Assembly: GCF_007679035.1 (NCBI RefSeq)
Contig: NZ_VEFR01000002.1
Coordinates: forward strand, 475,245 to 539,244
Reading direction: 5' to 3'
Length of the DNA stretch: 64,000 bases
Origin: Agrococcus jejuensis
Lineage (GTDB): Bacteria; Actinomycetota; Actinomycetes; Actinomycetales; Microbacteriaceae
The notes beneath the pieces are model-generated. The model was given only the letters and a program-made list of their open reading frames with translations, was not told where the DNA came from and did no database searches. Position 1 is the stretch's first letter, and each line of letters starts with the position of its first letter. Below, one piece after another: positions 40,670-48,973 of the stretch. Both the position numbers and the translations under genes were made by a program.

Positions 40670-41710
40670 TCAGGAGGCCGTCGCCGCGGCCTCGTCGAGC
40701 AGCGGCAGGTAGTGCTCGATGAGGTGGTCGATGGCGAGCGGGCTCGGGTTCGCTGCGGCGGTCGTGCTCGGGTCGGTGTCGACGTCGAGGAACACGACCG
40801 CGCCGCTCGCGATCGCCGGGATGCGCGAGAGCAGCGGGTCGGCCTGCAGCGCGGCGAGCTCCTCGCCCGTGCCGTAGGTGACGATGACGTCGAGGTCGCT
40901 GAGGGTGTCGACGGCCTCTGCGCTCACCGAGAAGTAGAACTCGTCGGTGCCGGGATCGGCGACGGCCTGCGGCACCTCGAACCCAGCGAACTCGCTCAGG
41001 AACGCCGTGCGCGGGTCGGCCGTCGAGTAGAAGCCGACGCTCGAGAGGTCGGTGACGTCGAAGAACGCGAACGCAGCACCCTGGCCTGCGCCGAGGTGCT
41101 CGTAGCCGGCGACGGCCTCGGTGATCGCGGCCTCCTCCTCGGCGACCAGCTCCTCGGCCTCCGCCTCGAAGCCCAGGCCCGCGCCATCCATCAGGATCGT
41201 GTCCTGCCACGACGTGCCCCACGCGACGCCGGGGAACGCCACGACGGGGGCGATCTCGCTGAGCGTCGCGTAGTCGTCCTCCGACAGGCCCGAGTAGGCC
41301 GAGAGGATCACGTCGGGGTCGGCGTCGGCGATCGCCTCGAAGTCGATGCCGTCGGTGCCGTCGTAGAGCGCGGGCGTCTCGGCGCCGAGGTCCTCGAGCT
41401 TCGCCTCGACCCACGGCAGCACGCCGTCGCCGTCGTCGTCACCCCACGTGGCCTCCTCCATGACGACGGGGACGATGTCGAACGCGAGTGCCACCTCCTG
41501 GTTGCTCCAGCCGACGGTGGCGACGCGCTCGGGCGCGGCCTCGATCGTCGTCTCGCCGAAGGCGTGCTCGATCACCACGGGGAACGATGCCGAGGAGGCG
41601 TTCGACGAGCCGGACTCCTGCGCGGCGTCGTCGCCGCTGCTGGCGCAGGCGGCGAGGGCGAGCGCCGACAGGCCGGCGAACGTGGCTGCGGCGGGACGGG
41701 ACAGGCGCAT
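40670..41710 (-). CDS. Iron-siderophore-binding lipoprotein (FepB/FhuD-like)
   Basis: 346 aa. The N-terminus carries a signal peptide with lipobox LAAC (ALALAACASSG), so the mature protein is a lipoprotein. The periplasmic-binding-protein type III fold of siderophore receptors follows: ERVATVGWSNQEVALAF, DPDVILSAYSGLSEDDYATL, IAPVVAFPG. ATG 41710 is preferred over 41722 because GGAG precedes it. It is the first gene of the operon, 24 nt from the DtxR-like box. It should hand a ferric siderophore to the permeases; the siderophore is unknown and no siderophore biosynthesis genes are in the window. Confidence 0.9.
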   Translation of the reverse strand: MRLSRPAAATFAGLSALALAACASSGDDAAQESGSSNASSASFPVVIEHAFGETTIEAAPERVATVGWSNQEVALAFDIVPVVMEEATWGDDDGDGVLPWVEAKLEDLGAETPALYDGTDGIDFEAIADADPDVILSAYSGLSEDDYATLSEIAPVVAFPGVAWGTSWQDTILMDGAGLGFEAEAEELVAEEEAAITEAVAGYEHLGAGQGAAFAFFDVTDLSSVGFYSTADPRTAFLSEFAGFEVPQAVADPGTDEFYFSVSAEAVDTLSDLDVIVTYGTGEELAALQADPLLSRIPAIASGAVVFLDVDTDPSTTAAANPSPLAIDHLIEHYLPLLDEAAATAS

Positions 41711-41733
41711 CGAGGGCTCCATTCAGTGATTGG

Positions 41734-41752
41734 CAAGGTAAGGCTACACTTA
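41734..41752 (-). promoter_or_regulatory. DtxR/IdeR-like iron box upstream of the siderophore operon
   Basis: CAAGGTAAGGCTACACTTA matches the DtxR/IdeR consensus TTAGGTTAGGCTAACCTAA at 13 of 19 positions, with the inverted halves AAGGTAAG and CTTACTT visible. It sits 24 nt upstream of the lipoprotein ATG (41710). Iron-loaded DtxR/IdeR should repress the operon here. The regulator gene is not in the window. Confidence 0.7.
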
Positions 41753-41921
41753 CTTGGAGGTGATGCTGCCAGCGTCGACGGGGTCGCGGCCGCCGAGCGC
41801 GCACCATGACGACGACCGGGGTGCACGCACCGTCGACCGACGATCGAGGACGCCGCCGCCGACGGCAGTCGACCGGCTGCGGGCGAGCGCTCGCGTCGCA
41901 GGACGCCGCGGACGGGTCGCG

Positions 41922-42506
41922 TCAGCGCAGCGTGCGGCGCGAGGTGATCTGCCCCGTGTCGAAGCCCAGCAGGTGCAGGCCGCCGTGGAAGCGCGCGTGC
42001 TCGACCTTGATGCAACGGTCCATCACGACCGTCAGCCCCTTGGCCTCCGCGTCGTACGCCGCCTGCTCGTTCCAGATGCCCAGTTGCACCCAGATGGTCT
42101 TCGCGCCGATCGCGACGACCTCGTCGACGACCGAGGGGATGTCCGACGCCTTGCGGAACACCACGACGACGTCGGGCACGCCCGGCAGCGACTGCAGGTC
42201 GGGGTAGACGGGCTGGCCGAGGATCTCGGTCGCGTTCGGGTTCACGAACCACAGCTCGAAGTCGCTCGACTGCTGCAGGTACGTGCCCACGAAGTACGAC
42301 GAGCGCGTGACGTTCGGCGAGGCTCCGACGATCGCGACCGTCTTCGCGGCGCGCAGGATCGCGAGGCGCTCCTTCGCATCCGGCCCGACCCACGTGCGCT
42401 GGCTCTTCAGCAGGCGCGCGAGCGGCGACGACGCCGGGATCGAGCAGGTGAGGCCGTTCTGCAGCGTGACGAGCTCCGTGTCGGGCTGCGCGGTCGTGTC
42501 GGTCAT
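41922..42506 (-). CDS. CoA-binding-domain protein (YccU-like)
   Basis: 194 aa, a single Rossmann-like CoA-binding domain: TVAIVGASPNVTRSSYFVGTYLQ, FELWFVNPNATEILG, VPDVVVVFRKASDIPSVV, GAKTIWVQLGIWNEQAAYDAEAKGLTVVMDRC. The family binds CoA in a bacterial stand-alone form and its role is unknown. The ATG (42506) overlaps the metY stop by ATGA and the two are co-translated. A link to sulfur amino-acid metabolism through metY is the only contextual clue. Cytoplasmic, no membrane segments. Confidence 0.83.
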   Translation of the reverse strand: MTDTTAQPDTELVTLQNGLTCSIPASSPLARLLKSQRTWVGPDAKERLAILRAAKTVAIVGASPNVTRSSYFVGTYLQQSSDFELWFVNPNATEILGQPVYPDLQSLPGVPDVVVVFRKASDIPSVVDEVVAIGAKTIWVQLGIWNEQAAYDAEAKGLTVVMDRCIKVEHARFHGGLHLLGFDTGQITSRRTLR

Positions 42507-43795
42507 CGCTCCTCCGTCGCGGCGGCGAGCGCCTGGTCGAGGTCGTGGATGATGTCGTCGACGTCCTCGAGGCCCACCGAGATGCGCACGAGGCCGGGAC
42601 CGACGCCCGCATCCACCAGCTGCTGCTCGGAGAGCTGCGCATGCGTCGTGGATCCGGGATGGATGATGAGCGTCTTCGTGTCGCCGATGTTCGCGACGTG
42701 GCTCGCGAGGTTCACCGACTCGATGAGGCGCTGGCCGACGGCGCGGCCGCCCTTGACGTCGAACGAGAAGACCGAGCCCGGGCCCTTCGGCAGGTACTTC
42801 GCCGCGCGCTCGTGGTGCGGATGCGACGGGAGGCCCGCCCATGACACCTGCTCGATGCGCGCATCCTGCTCGAGCCACTCGGCGACGACGCGGGCGTTGT
42901 CGACGTGGGACTGCATCCGCAGCGGCAGCGTCTCGACGCCCTGCGCGAGCTGGAACGCCGACTGCGCCGAGAGCACGGGGCCGATGTCGCGCAGCTGCTC
43001 GCCGCGCAGACGCGTGAGGAAGGCGTACTCGCCGAAGTTGCCGTTCCACGTGAGCCCGCCGTAGTGCGGCACGGGCTCGTCGAGCAGCGGGAAGCGGCCG
43101 TTGTCCCACGGGAAGCGGCCCGACTCCACGACGACGCCGCCGAGGGTCGTGCCGTGGCCGCCGAGGAACTTCGTCGCCGAGTGCGTGACGATGTCGGCGC
43201 CCCACTCGATGGGGCGGTTGAGGTACGGGGTGGCGATGGTGGCGTCGACGACCAGCGGGATGCCCGCGGCGTGCGCGACGTCGGCGAGGCCCTCGAGGTC
43301 GGCGACCTCGCCCGACGGGTTCGCGACGGTCTCGACGAAGACGAGCCTCGTGCGGTCCGTGATCGCGGCCGCGTAGTCGGCCGGGTCGGAGCCCGCGACG
43401 AACGTGGTCTCGACGCCGAAGCGGCGCAGCGTGACGTCGAGCTGCGTCACGGTGCCGCCGTACAGGCTCGACGAGGCGACGATGTGGTCGCCCGCGCCCG
43501 CGAGCGCAGCGAACACGAGGAACTCGGCGCCGAGGCCCGAGGCCGTCGCGACGGCGCCGAGGCCGCCCTCGAGGCTCGCGATGCGCTCCTCGAACGACGC
43601 GACCGTCGGGTTCGAGACGCGCGAGTAGATGTTGCCGTACTTCTGCAGGGCGAAGCGCGCTGCGGCGTCGGCGGTGTCGTCGAAGACGAACGCGGTGGAC
43701 TGGTGGATGGGGAGCGCGCGGGATCCGTGCACGGCATCGGGGATGTTGCCTGCGTGGATCGCGCGCGTACGGAATCCGTACTCGCGATCGGCCAT
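42503..43795 (-). CDS. metY: O-acetylhomoserine aminocarboxypropyltransferase (sulfhydrylase)
   Basis: 430 aa, the length of MetY rather than MetB/MetZ. The family markers [32 protein letters not shown] and YSRVSNPT are at the N-terminus, PLP-binding Lys in [15 protein letters not shown], and the C-terminal [20 protein letters not shown] distinguishes MetY. It converts O-acetyl-L-homoserine and sulfide to L-homocysteine (PLP-dependent). The gene runs first in the pair with the CoA-binding protein. A methionine-linked role is certain in family terms; its activity toward sulfide or other thiols is untested here. Confidence 0.92.
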   Translation of the reverse strand: MADREYGFRTRAIHAGNIPDAVHGSRALPIHQSTAFVFDDTADAAARFALQKYGNIYSRVSNPTVASFEERIASLEGGLGAVATASGLGAEFLVFAALAGAGDHIVASSSLYGGTVTQLDVTLRRFGVETTFVAGSDPADYAAAITDRTRLVFVETVANPSGEVADLEGLADVAHAAGIPLVVDATIATPYLNRPIEWGADIVTHSATKFLGGHGTTLGGVVVESGRFPWDNGRFPLLDEPVPHYGGLTWNGNFGEYAFLTRLRGEQLRDIGPVLSAQSAFQLAQGVETLPLRMQSHVDNARVVAEWLEQDARIEQVSWAGLPSHPHHERAAKYLPKGPGSVFSFDVKGGRAVGQRLIESVNLASHVANIGDTKTLIIHPGSTTHAQLSEQQLVDAGVGPGLVRISVGLEDVDDIIHDLDQALAAATEER

Positions 43796-43996
43796 GCACT
43801 CAGGCTAGGCGGTGGCGGGCGCTGCGACGGTCGCTCCCGTCACGCGGCGTCACGCGTGCGGGCGGGCGCGGTAGGCGGGGCATGACCCCGCTCTGCGCGC
43901 CAGCGCATCGGAGGCCGGATGTCCAGCCCTTCCCGCCCGTCCGAAGCCACCGGAGGATGCGAACGACAGCAGTCGCACGACGGAGAGGCGGACATC
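43796..43996. other. Divergent 200-bp intergenic region
   Basis: Lies between divergent metY (minus) and the 88-aa gene (plus). No convincing -35/-10 pair or palindrome was found by eye; the only candidate is a CGGAGG/GGAGAGG site directly before the 88-aa gene. Confidence 0.4.
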
Positions 43997-44263
43997 ATGA
44001 CCGACGCATCGCAGACGCACGAGCCCTTCGGCTCGAACACGGGTCCGGAGGGCGCCACGATCGCCGACTGGACCGACCTCGGGCGCGAGATGTGGTCGTA
44101 CCTCACGGGCCGCAACGCCGTCGTCAACTACACGTTCGACGACATGCTCATCGAGGTGCCGCGCGACATCGGGCCCGACTCGCCGCGCGCGACCTGGCGG
44201 GTGCATGGCACGCTGCGGGTGACGACGAGCGACGACGCGTCGGGCTCGCACCGCGCGGACTGA
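43997..44263 (+). CDS. Conserved small hypothetical protein upstream of FHA gene
   Basis: 88 aa from ATG 43997, behind GGAGAGG. The fold has a repeated W (ADWTDLGREMWSYLTGRN) and a beta-rich centre (VVNYTFDDMLIEVPRDIG, ATWRVHGTLRVTT) that ends in an unstructured tail. I have seen no motif that fixes the function; the pattern suggests a small partner domain in an actinobacterial FHA cluster. The FHA gene starts ten bases later, so the two form an operon. A longer frame from 43919 adds an unsupported 26 residues and was not used. Confidence 0.6.
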   Translation: MTDASQTHEPFGSNTGPEGATIADWTDLGREMWSYLTGRNAVVNYTFDDMLIEVPRDIGPDSPRATWRVHGTLRVTTSDDASGSHRAD

Positions 44264-44272
44264 GCCCGGGCG

Positions 44273-45139
44273 ATGATCCGCTTCGACATCGACCTGTCGA
44301 TCGAGCAGCAGGGCGACGACGGCTTCGGGGCCACGGTGACGGCCGCCGGCACCGAGATCGTGGTGACGGTCGACGACGCCTCGCGACTGCCGATGGGCGG
44401 GCGGCGCACGCTGCACGACCTCGGCCCGTTCGCCGACGACCTCGCCAGGCAGGGGGTCTCGGTGCGTGTCGACGGGCCCGACGGCACGCTCGTCGCCCTC
44501 GGCGACGTCGGCGCGAACGTGCTGCAGCGCCTCGTCTCGGGTTCCCAGCACGTGCGGGTCGGCTCGCCGACCGCGCTCGCGCGGGTCCGGCGCGGCGCGC
44601 GCTCGTCGGCGACCATCCCGGTGCCGCCCACGACGATGCTGCCGATCGCGCCTACGCTCGGGCGCCGCATCCGTCGGCGGCCCACCACGACGCACGCGAG
44701 CCCTGGCGCGGGTCGTCCTCGCCTCGTCTTCGCCGTCGGCACGGGCTCGTGGGACGACGCGGTGCCGTACGAGTTCGACCTGCTGCCCGAGCGCACGCGC
44801 ATCGGCTCGGGTGCCGACGTCGACCTGCGGCTGCCCGGACTCGAGCCCCTGCACGCCGAGGTGGTGCATCGCGGCGACGACGAGTACGTGCTCGTCGCGC
44901 ACGGGCCCATCGGCGGTGGCGCCGCGTCCCGCGACGGCGAGGCCGCGCCGCGCGTGCTGCGCACCGGTGCACGCATCGAGCTGGGTGCGTGGCGGCTCGC
45001 GTACGTGCGCGAGGAGTGGGCCGATCACGGTCGGCCCTACGGCGGCAGGCAGGGGGGCGAGCTCGCCATCCAACGCCCGCAGCCGCCGCGGCACGTCGCG
45101 CGGCCCGAGGTCGATCCCGGTCCGCAGACGGCCGGCTAG
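44273..45139 (+). CDS. FHA-domain protein (phosphothreonine-binding scaffold)
   Basis: 288 aa. The C-terminal part (~155-230) has the FHA signature: RIGSGADVDLRLPGLEPLHAEVV with Arg, Ser and His-x-Glu in the correct order, then the loop DEYVLVAHGP. The N-terminal ~100 residues form another beta-rich domain (GVSVRVDGPDGTLVALGDVGA) and a Pro/Arg linker lies between. FHA domains bind phosphothreonine peptides, here probably downstream of a Ser/Thr kinase, though none is in the window. The protein is cytoplasmic. Ten bases separate it from the preceding 88-aa gene, and they likely act together. Confidence 0.8.
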   Translation: MIRFDIDLSIEQQGDDGFGATVTAAGTEIVVTVDDASRLPMGGRRTLHDLGPFADDLARQGVSVRVDGPDGTLVALGDVGANVLQRLVSGSQHVRVGSPTALARVRRGARSSATIPVPPTTMLPIAPTLGRRIRRRPTTTHASPGAGRPRLVFAVGTGSWDDAVPYEFDLLPERTRIGSGADVDLRLPGLEPLHAEVVHRGDDEYVLVAHGPIGGGAASRDGEAAPRVLRTGARIELGAWRLAYVREEWADHGRPYGGRQGGELAIQRPQPPRHVARPEVDPGPQTAG

Positions 45140-45163
45140 GCGTCTCGACGCGACGGCGGTCGT

Positions 45164-45607
45164 TCAGCTGCGAGCGACCGCCTTCGCCACGAGGTCGCGC
45201 ACGCGCGCCTCGACGTCGGCGTTCACCTCGATGACGGCGAACGAGACGCCCCACATGACGCCGTCGTCGAGCGACGCGTGCTCGTCGAAGCTCACCGTGC
45301 CGTAGCGGGTCTTGAACTTCGACGCCGGCTGGTAGAAGACGACGACCTTGCCCTCGTCGTTCGCGTACGCGGGGAAGCCGTAGAACGTCTTCGGGTTGAG
45401 GTCGGGGGCGACCTCGCCCACGATGCGGTGCAGCATCGTCGCGACCTCGCCGTCGACGCCCTCGAGCGCCTCCACGGCCGCGCCGCACGCCTCGAGCTCC
45501 TTCGCGAGCCTCGCAGCGCCCTTGAGGCCCTTCGTCGAGCGCAGCTCCTCGGCGCGCTGCTGCATCGCCGCGCGCTCCTCGTCGGTGAATCCGGTCTTCG
45601 TGCTCAC
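45164..45607 (-). CDS. DUF1801 / YdhG-like protein
   Basis: 147 aa from GTG 45607, in a good ribosome context (GGAGGACAGG upstream). The core TFYGFPAYANDEGKVVVFYQPASKFKTRYGTVSFDEHASLDDGVMWGVSFAV is the DUF1801 barrel. Short helical N-terminus (FTDEERAAMQQRAEELRSTKG). The family is found throughout bacteria; some copies sit with iron-frataxin-like genes, but no activity is proven. Single gene reading convergently to the FHA operon. No membrane or signal segments. Confidence 0.78.
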   Translation of the reverse strand: MSTKTGFTDEERAAMQQRAEELRSTKGLKGAARLAKELEACGAAVEALEGVDGEVATMLHRIVGEVAPDLNPKTFYGFPAYANDEGKVVVFYQPASKFKTRYGTVSFDEHASLDDGVMWGVSFAVIEVNADVEARVRDLVAKAVARS

Positions 45608-45712
45608 GATGCGGTCCTGTCCTCCTGGATGCGGATGCGAGTGCTCGCGGGGTCGCCGACACCTTCGTCGCGCACCCCGGTCATGCGGTGAGCGTACGCC
45701 CGCCGCGCACGC

Positions 45713-45745
45713 ACGAGGGGTCGCCCGTGATGGGCGACCCCTCGT
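45713..45745 (-). terminator. Hairpin terminator
   Basis: Perfect 14-base arms ACGAGGGGTCGCCC (45713-45726) and complement (45732-45745) with a 5-nt loop GTGAT, 40 nt past the 68-aa gene stop. Confidence 0.75.
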
Positions 45746-45785
45746 GGATCGGTGGACGCGCGGGCCGGGCCCGCTCGGCTGGCCG

Positions 45786-45992
45786 TCACCGCAGGGGCGG
45801 CGTGAGGGCCAGCAGGCGGAGGGCGTCGCGCTCGCGGCGCGCATCGGCCGCGTCGCGGAGCTCGGCCGACCGGCGGTCGGGACGGTGCAGGGCGATGCGT
45901 GCGAGCGCCTCGGCGAGCGCGAGCAGCGCACGCCGGGCGGGAGTCGCAGGCCTCGCGGCTGCGAGCCGCAGGGGCTGGGAGATGGTCGACAT
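45786..45992 (-). CDS. Small conserved-looking actinobacterial protein
   Basis: 68 aa from ATG 45992 behind GAAGGA. The product, opening MSTISQPLRLAAARPATPAR, is basic and Ala/Arg-rich: a probable helix (RRALLALAEALARIALHRPDRR) and another (AELRDAADARRERDALRLLAL). No motif or membrane segment. A long non-coding leader with two copies of an exact 22-bp palindrome-containing element (46041, 46123) lies upstream, and a strong hairpin follows, so it is probably a real transcription unit. It could be a small regulatory or ribosome-associated protein; function unknown. Confidence 0.55.
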   Translation of the reverse strand: MSTISQPLRLAAARPATPARRALLALAEALARIALHRPDRRSAELRDAADARRERDALRLLALTPPLR

Positions 45993-46335
45993 GGGGGGTC
46001 CTTCGGATGAGGCGCGCGGGCACGCCGAATGCAGGTGCGAGCGCATTCGCGAATGCGAGATGGAATGCGTGCGGAATTGCACGCAGAATGCATCCGCGCG
46101 GAAAAGGAGTCGCGCGATGGGTGCGCATTCGCGAATGCGAGATGAGGGCCGAGCCGTGGGGCTCGGTGTGCTGTCGTGTCGCGGTCACGCCGACGCGTGC
46201 TCCACCCGATCGCATCCGGGCGACGGACGATGCCGAGGCTCGGATGCAGGGGTGCGGGCGCTGCGTTGGCGGCGATGCACGAGCGGCGACGCGGCGGATG
46301 CGCGCGTGGCCGGCGGTGCCGACGTGTCCGCGGTG
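45993..46335 (-). other. 343-bp non-coding leader between the 17-aa and 68-aa ORFs
   Basis: A+T-richer than surroundings. Holds the two 22-bp repeats (46041-46062, 46123-46144), each with the 16-bp palindrome CGCATTCGCGAATGCG, and a series of GAATGC half-sites (46027, 46063, 46085). No other open frame is credible. It might carry a cis-acting RNA or a regulator's multiple operators. Confidence 0.55.
46041..46144. repeat. Two exact 22-bp repeats with a 16-bp palindromic core
   Basis: Copies at 46041-46062 and 46123-46144 are identical; the core CGCATTCGCGAATGCG is a perfect palindrome. Their starts are 82 bp apart. They lie inside the leader of the 68-aa gene and look like operators or hairpins in its transcript. 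Confidence 0.75.
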
Positions 46336-46389
46336 CTAGCGGATCCCGGAGACGAGGGCCGGGCCGGTGCACGTGGTGGTCATGAACAT
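46336..46389 (-). CDS. 17-aa leader ORF with strong ribosome site
   Basis: MFMTTTCTGPALVSGIR from ATG 46389 to TAG 46336-46338. The ribosome site GAGAGGAGCTGCC is among the best in the window and a promoter (46439-46468) sits about 42 nt upstream of the ATG. It has Thr/Cys residues early on, like attenuation leaders, but no attenuator structure is established. May be chance; the strength of the ribosome site is the main argument. Confidence 0.4.
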   Translation of the reverse strand: MFMTTTCTGPALVSGIR

Positions 46390-46438
46390 GGCAGCTCCTC
46401 TCTCGACGGGATTGCGGCGTGTGCCGTGGACGAGAGCG

Positions 46439-46468
46439 AGCATATCCACACGAATTGCGCTCGCGCAA
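46439..46468 (-). promoter_or_regulatory. Putative promoter of the 17-aa/68-aa transcript
   Basis: Minus strand -35 TTGCGC (46463-46468), 18-nt spacer, -10 TATGCT (46439-46444). The -35 lies in the palindrome TTGCGC-GA-GCGCAA (46455-46468). The region is notably A+T rich for this genome. Confidence 0.5.
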
Positions 46469-46513
46469 CTCGAATCGCGGAATTCTCGTCGAGATCCTCG
46501 AATGCGGTCGAGA

Positions 46514-47101
46514 TCAGGCGATCGGGGACGCCGGTTCCGCCTGCGCGGTCGTGGCGATGCGACGTGCGCGCAGCAGCCACGTCATCCACCACGTCGCGAG
46601 CGCTCCGAGCGGCGCGCCGACGAGACCCAGCAGCACCGCGAGGGTCACGGCCTGCGGCACCGCCGGCGGGCCCCCGATCAGCGTGAGGGCGGGGACGAAC
46701 GCCGCCGTCGTGACGGTGCCCAGCACGAGCATCGCGACCGCGACGGTCGCCGACGACAGCCCCACGACCGCGCCGGGCGCCGGCACCCGTCGACGCAGCA
46801 GCAGCCAGAGCGCCACGAACGACGCCGCGCCCACGACGGCGCCCGCGCCGCCTGCCGTCGCGAGGGGCACCGCGAGCTCGACGAGCGCCTCGTCGTCGAG
46901 CACGTCGCCCGGCGGTCCCCACATGATCGAGAGCAGACCGGTGCCGGCGCCGACGAGCGTCGCGACGGCGAGCGCCACGACCACGAGGTTCGAGAGCGAC
47001 AGGCCCGCACCGAGCATCGCGCCGCCGACCGCGCCTGCGAGCAGGGCCGCGAGCAGCACGCGTCTGGGCAGCCTGGGTCGAGGCTCGCGCAGCACGGTCA
47101 T
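46514..47101 (-). CDS. Hypothetical membrane protein
   Basis: 195 aa with four or five hydrophobic segments (VLLAALLAGAVGGAMLGAGL, LVVVALAVATLVGAGTGLL, GAVVGAASFVALWLLLRR, VAVAMLVLGTVTTAAFVPALTL, VTLAVLLGLVGAPLGALATWWM). ATG 47101. It matches no family I know. It lies between the leader-ORF promoter region and the transglutaminase cassette, on the same strand as both but separated by gaps on either side, so it is probably a single gene. Integral inner-membrane location; function unknown. Confidence 0.6.
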   Translation of the reverse strand: MTVLREPRPRLPRRVLLAALLAGAVGGAMLGAGLSLSNLVVVALAVATLVGAGTGLLSIMWGPPGDVLDDEALVELAVPLATAGGAGAVVGAASFVALWLLLRRRVPAPGAVVGLSSATVAVAMLVLGTVTTAAFVPALTLIGGPPAVPQAVTLAVLLGLVGAPLGALATWWMTWLLRARRIATTAQAEPASPIA

Positions 47102-47201
47102 GCGGGCACGGTAGCCAGCGCCGGTGTGCAGGTGCTGTGCGCAGGCGTCATCGCGTCTGCACGACGTCGGACGCGAGCATGCACCCGTGCGGCGCCGACC
47201 C

Positions 47202-48047
47202 CTACGACTCCTTCGTGATCTCGACCGTCACGAACAGCTCCGACCCGCCTGCGCCGGCGTACACGCCGCGCAGCGGAGCGACGTCCGCGTAGTCGCGGCC
47301 GTAGCCGACCTTCACGTGCCGCTCGCCGATGTCGATGAGGTTCGTCGGATCCCACGCCGTCCAGTCGCCCGTGAACCACTCGACCCACGCGTGGCTCTCG
47401 CCCACGACGGTCTCGCCGATCTGCGCGTTCGGCCGCGGGTGCAGGTAGCCCGAGACGTACCTGGCGGGGATGCCGACGGCGCGCAGCGCGCCGATCGTCA
47501 CGTGCGCGATGTCCTGGCAGACGCCCTTGCGCTTCGCCCACGCCTCGTGCGCGTTCGTGTGCACGTGCGTCACGCCCGACATGTACTGCATCTCCTCGCC
47601 GACGTAGCGCGCGATCGCCGCGGCGGCCTCGCCGGGCGTCTCCGTCTCCTCGACGAACCGACGCGCCGTCGCGACGAGGTCGTCGAGCGGTCGCGTCCGA
47701 TCGGTCTGGCCCAGCTGCTCCACGTACGTCGTCACGCGGCGGGCGACCTTCGCGAGCGCCTCCCACGTGATGTCGTGCCCGCCCGTGAGGCGCGGCCGCA
47801 CCTCGACGAGGCTCGTGGCCGTGAGCTGCAGCTCGGTGTGCGGCGAGAGCACGTCGAACGACGTGACCTTGTTGCCCCAGTAGTCCTCGTACGTGTTCAC
47901 GGACGTCGACGGCCGCACGTCGAGGTTCGAGTAGATGACGAACTGGCCGTCGCTCGTCGACGGCAGCATGCGCGCCTCGTTGTACGACGCCACGGCGGGC
48001 GCCTTGTAGCGGTAGCCGGTCGTGTGCCGGATGCGGATGCGGCTCAT
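47202..48047 (-). CDS. Transglutaminase-family cysteine peptidase of the ATP-grasp/alpha-E cassette
   Basis: 281 aa. The N-terminal ~80 residues form a beta-sandwich (Bact_transglu_N: IRHTTGYRYKAPAVASYNEAR, SFDVLSPHTELQLTATSLVEV) followed by a transglutaminase-like cysteine protease with catalytic Cys in RKGVCQDIAHVTIGALRAVGIPARYVSGY, His in ESHAWVEWF and Asp in WDPTN. Typical actinobacterial partner in a cassette with alpha-E and ATP-grasp proteins. ATGA overlap with alpha-E. The family may process or form isopeptide bonds; a peptide natural-product-like or protein-modification role has been proposed but not proven. Confidence 0.88.
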   Translation of the reverse strand: MSRIRIRHTTGYRYKAPAVASYNEARMLPSTSDGQFVIYSNLDVRPSTSVNTYEDYWGNKVTSFDVLSPHTELQLTATSLVEVRPRLTGGHDITWEALAKVARRVTTYVEQLGQTDRTRPLDDLVATARRFVEETETPGEAAAAIARYVGEEMQYMSGVTHVHTNAHEAWAKRKGVCQDIAHVTIGALRAVGIPARYVSGYLHPRPNAQIGETVVGESHAWVEWFTGDWTAWDPTNLIDIGERHVKVGYGRDYADVAPLRGVYAGAGGSELFVTVEITKES

Positions 48048-48973
48048 GCTCGCTCCCCCACCCACGCGGGCAGGTTGTGCGTCGGGAAGTACCGTTCCCG
48101 CACCGCCTGCGACACGGTCGTCGTCGCCGTCTGCACCTGGTCCATGACGCTCGCGAGGTCGGCGATGATCTCCCCGATCGGTCGGAACTCGAGCTCGGCG
48201 CGCACCTGGCCAAGCATCCGCTGCGCCGAGTCGCCGTAGCCGACGCGCTCGTGGCGCGGCTCGATGTCGCGCAGGCACTGCTCGGCCCGACGCACGCTGA
48301 AGAGGATCGACCGTGGGAACAGGCGGTCGAGCATGAGGAACTCGGCGGCGTTCGTCGACGACGGCACGCCGCGATACGTGCGCAGGTACGCCTCGTAGGC
48401 GCCGACCGAGCGCAGGATGGCGGTCCACGACGGGCTCGCGTCCTCCGTGAGCGCTCGGGTGGCGAGCAGGCGGGCGGTCATGTCGGCGCGCTCGAGCGAG
48501 CGGCCGAGCGTGAGGAACGACCACGCGTCGTCGCGGCTCGCGGTCGAGTCGGCGATGCCGGTCGCGAGCGCGGCACGCTCGCGCACCCATCCGAACAGCT
48601 CGTGCACCTTCTCGCCCGACACCCGCCTCGGCATGCCGGTGTGCGTCGTGTTGAGCACCTCCCACAGCTCGGTCGAGATGATCTCGCGGGCGCGGCGGGC
48701 GTTCTCGCGCGCGGCGTTCACCGAGTAGGCGATGGAGGCGGTGTCCATCCGGTCGATCGCGAGCGACGTGATGACGTCGCCGCGGCGCAGCGTGCGCTCG
48801 GGCGGGGCGTCGCTGCCCATGACGCCCAGCAGGGCGCGGCATGCGGTGTCCTCGTCGACGAACGTGTCCTCGAGCAGCAGCTGCAGGTAGACGTCGAGGA
48901 TGCGGGCGGTGCCGTCGGCGCGCTCGATGTAGCGGCCGATCCAGAAGAGGCTCTCGGCGATGCGGCTCAGCAT
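48044..48973 (-). CDS. Alpha-E domain protein
   Basis: 309 aa, almost entirely helical. N-terminal MLSRIAESLFWIGRYIERADGTARILDVYLQLLLED is diagnostic for the family, and the FLTLGRSLERADMTARLL repeat in the second half shows internal symmetry. Encoded between ATP-grasp and transglutaminase genes, overlapping both (7 and 4 nt). The family is thought to work with the ATP-grasp in peptide-bond formation but has no assigned activity. Cytoplasmic. Confidence 0.88.
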   Translation of the reverse strand: MLSRIAESLFWIGRYIERADGTARILDVYLQLLLEDTFVDEDTACRALLGVMGSDAPPERTLRRGDVITSLAIDRMDTASIAYSVNAARENARRAREIISTELWEVLNTTHTGMPRRVSGEKVHELFGWVRERAALATGIADSTASRDDAWSFLTLGRSLERADMTARLLATRALTEDASPSWTAILRSVGAYEAYLRTYRGVPSSTNAAEFLMLDRLFPRSILFSVRRAEQCLRDIEPRHERVGYGDSAQRMLGQVRAELEFRPIGEIIADLASVMDQVQTATTTVSQAVRERYFPTHNLPAWVGERA

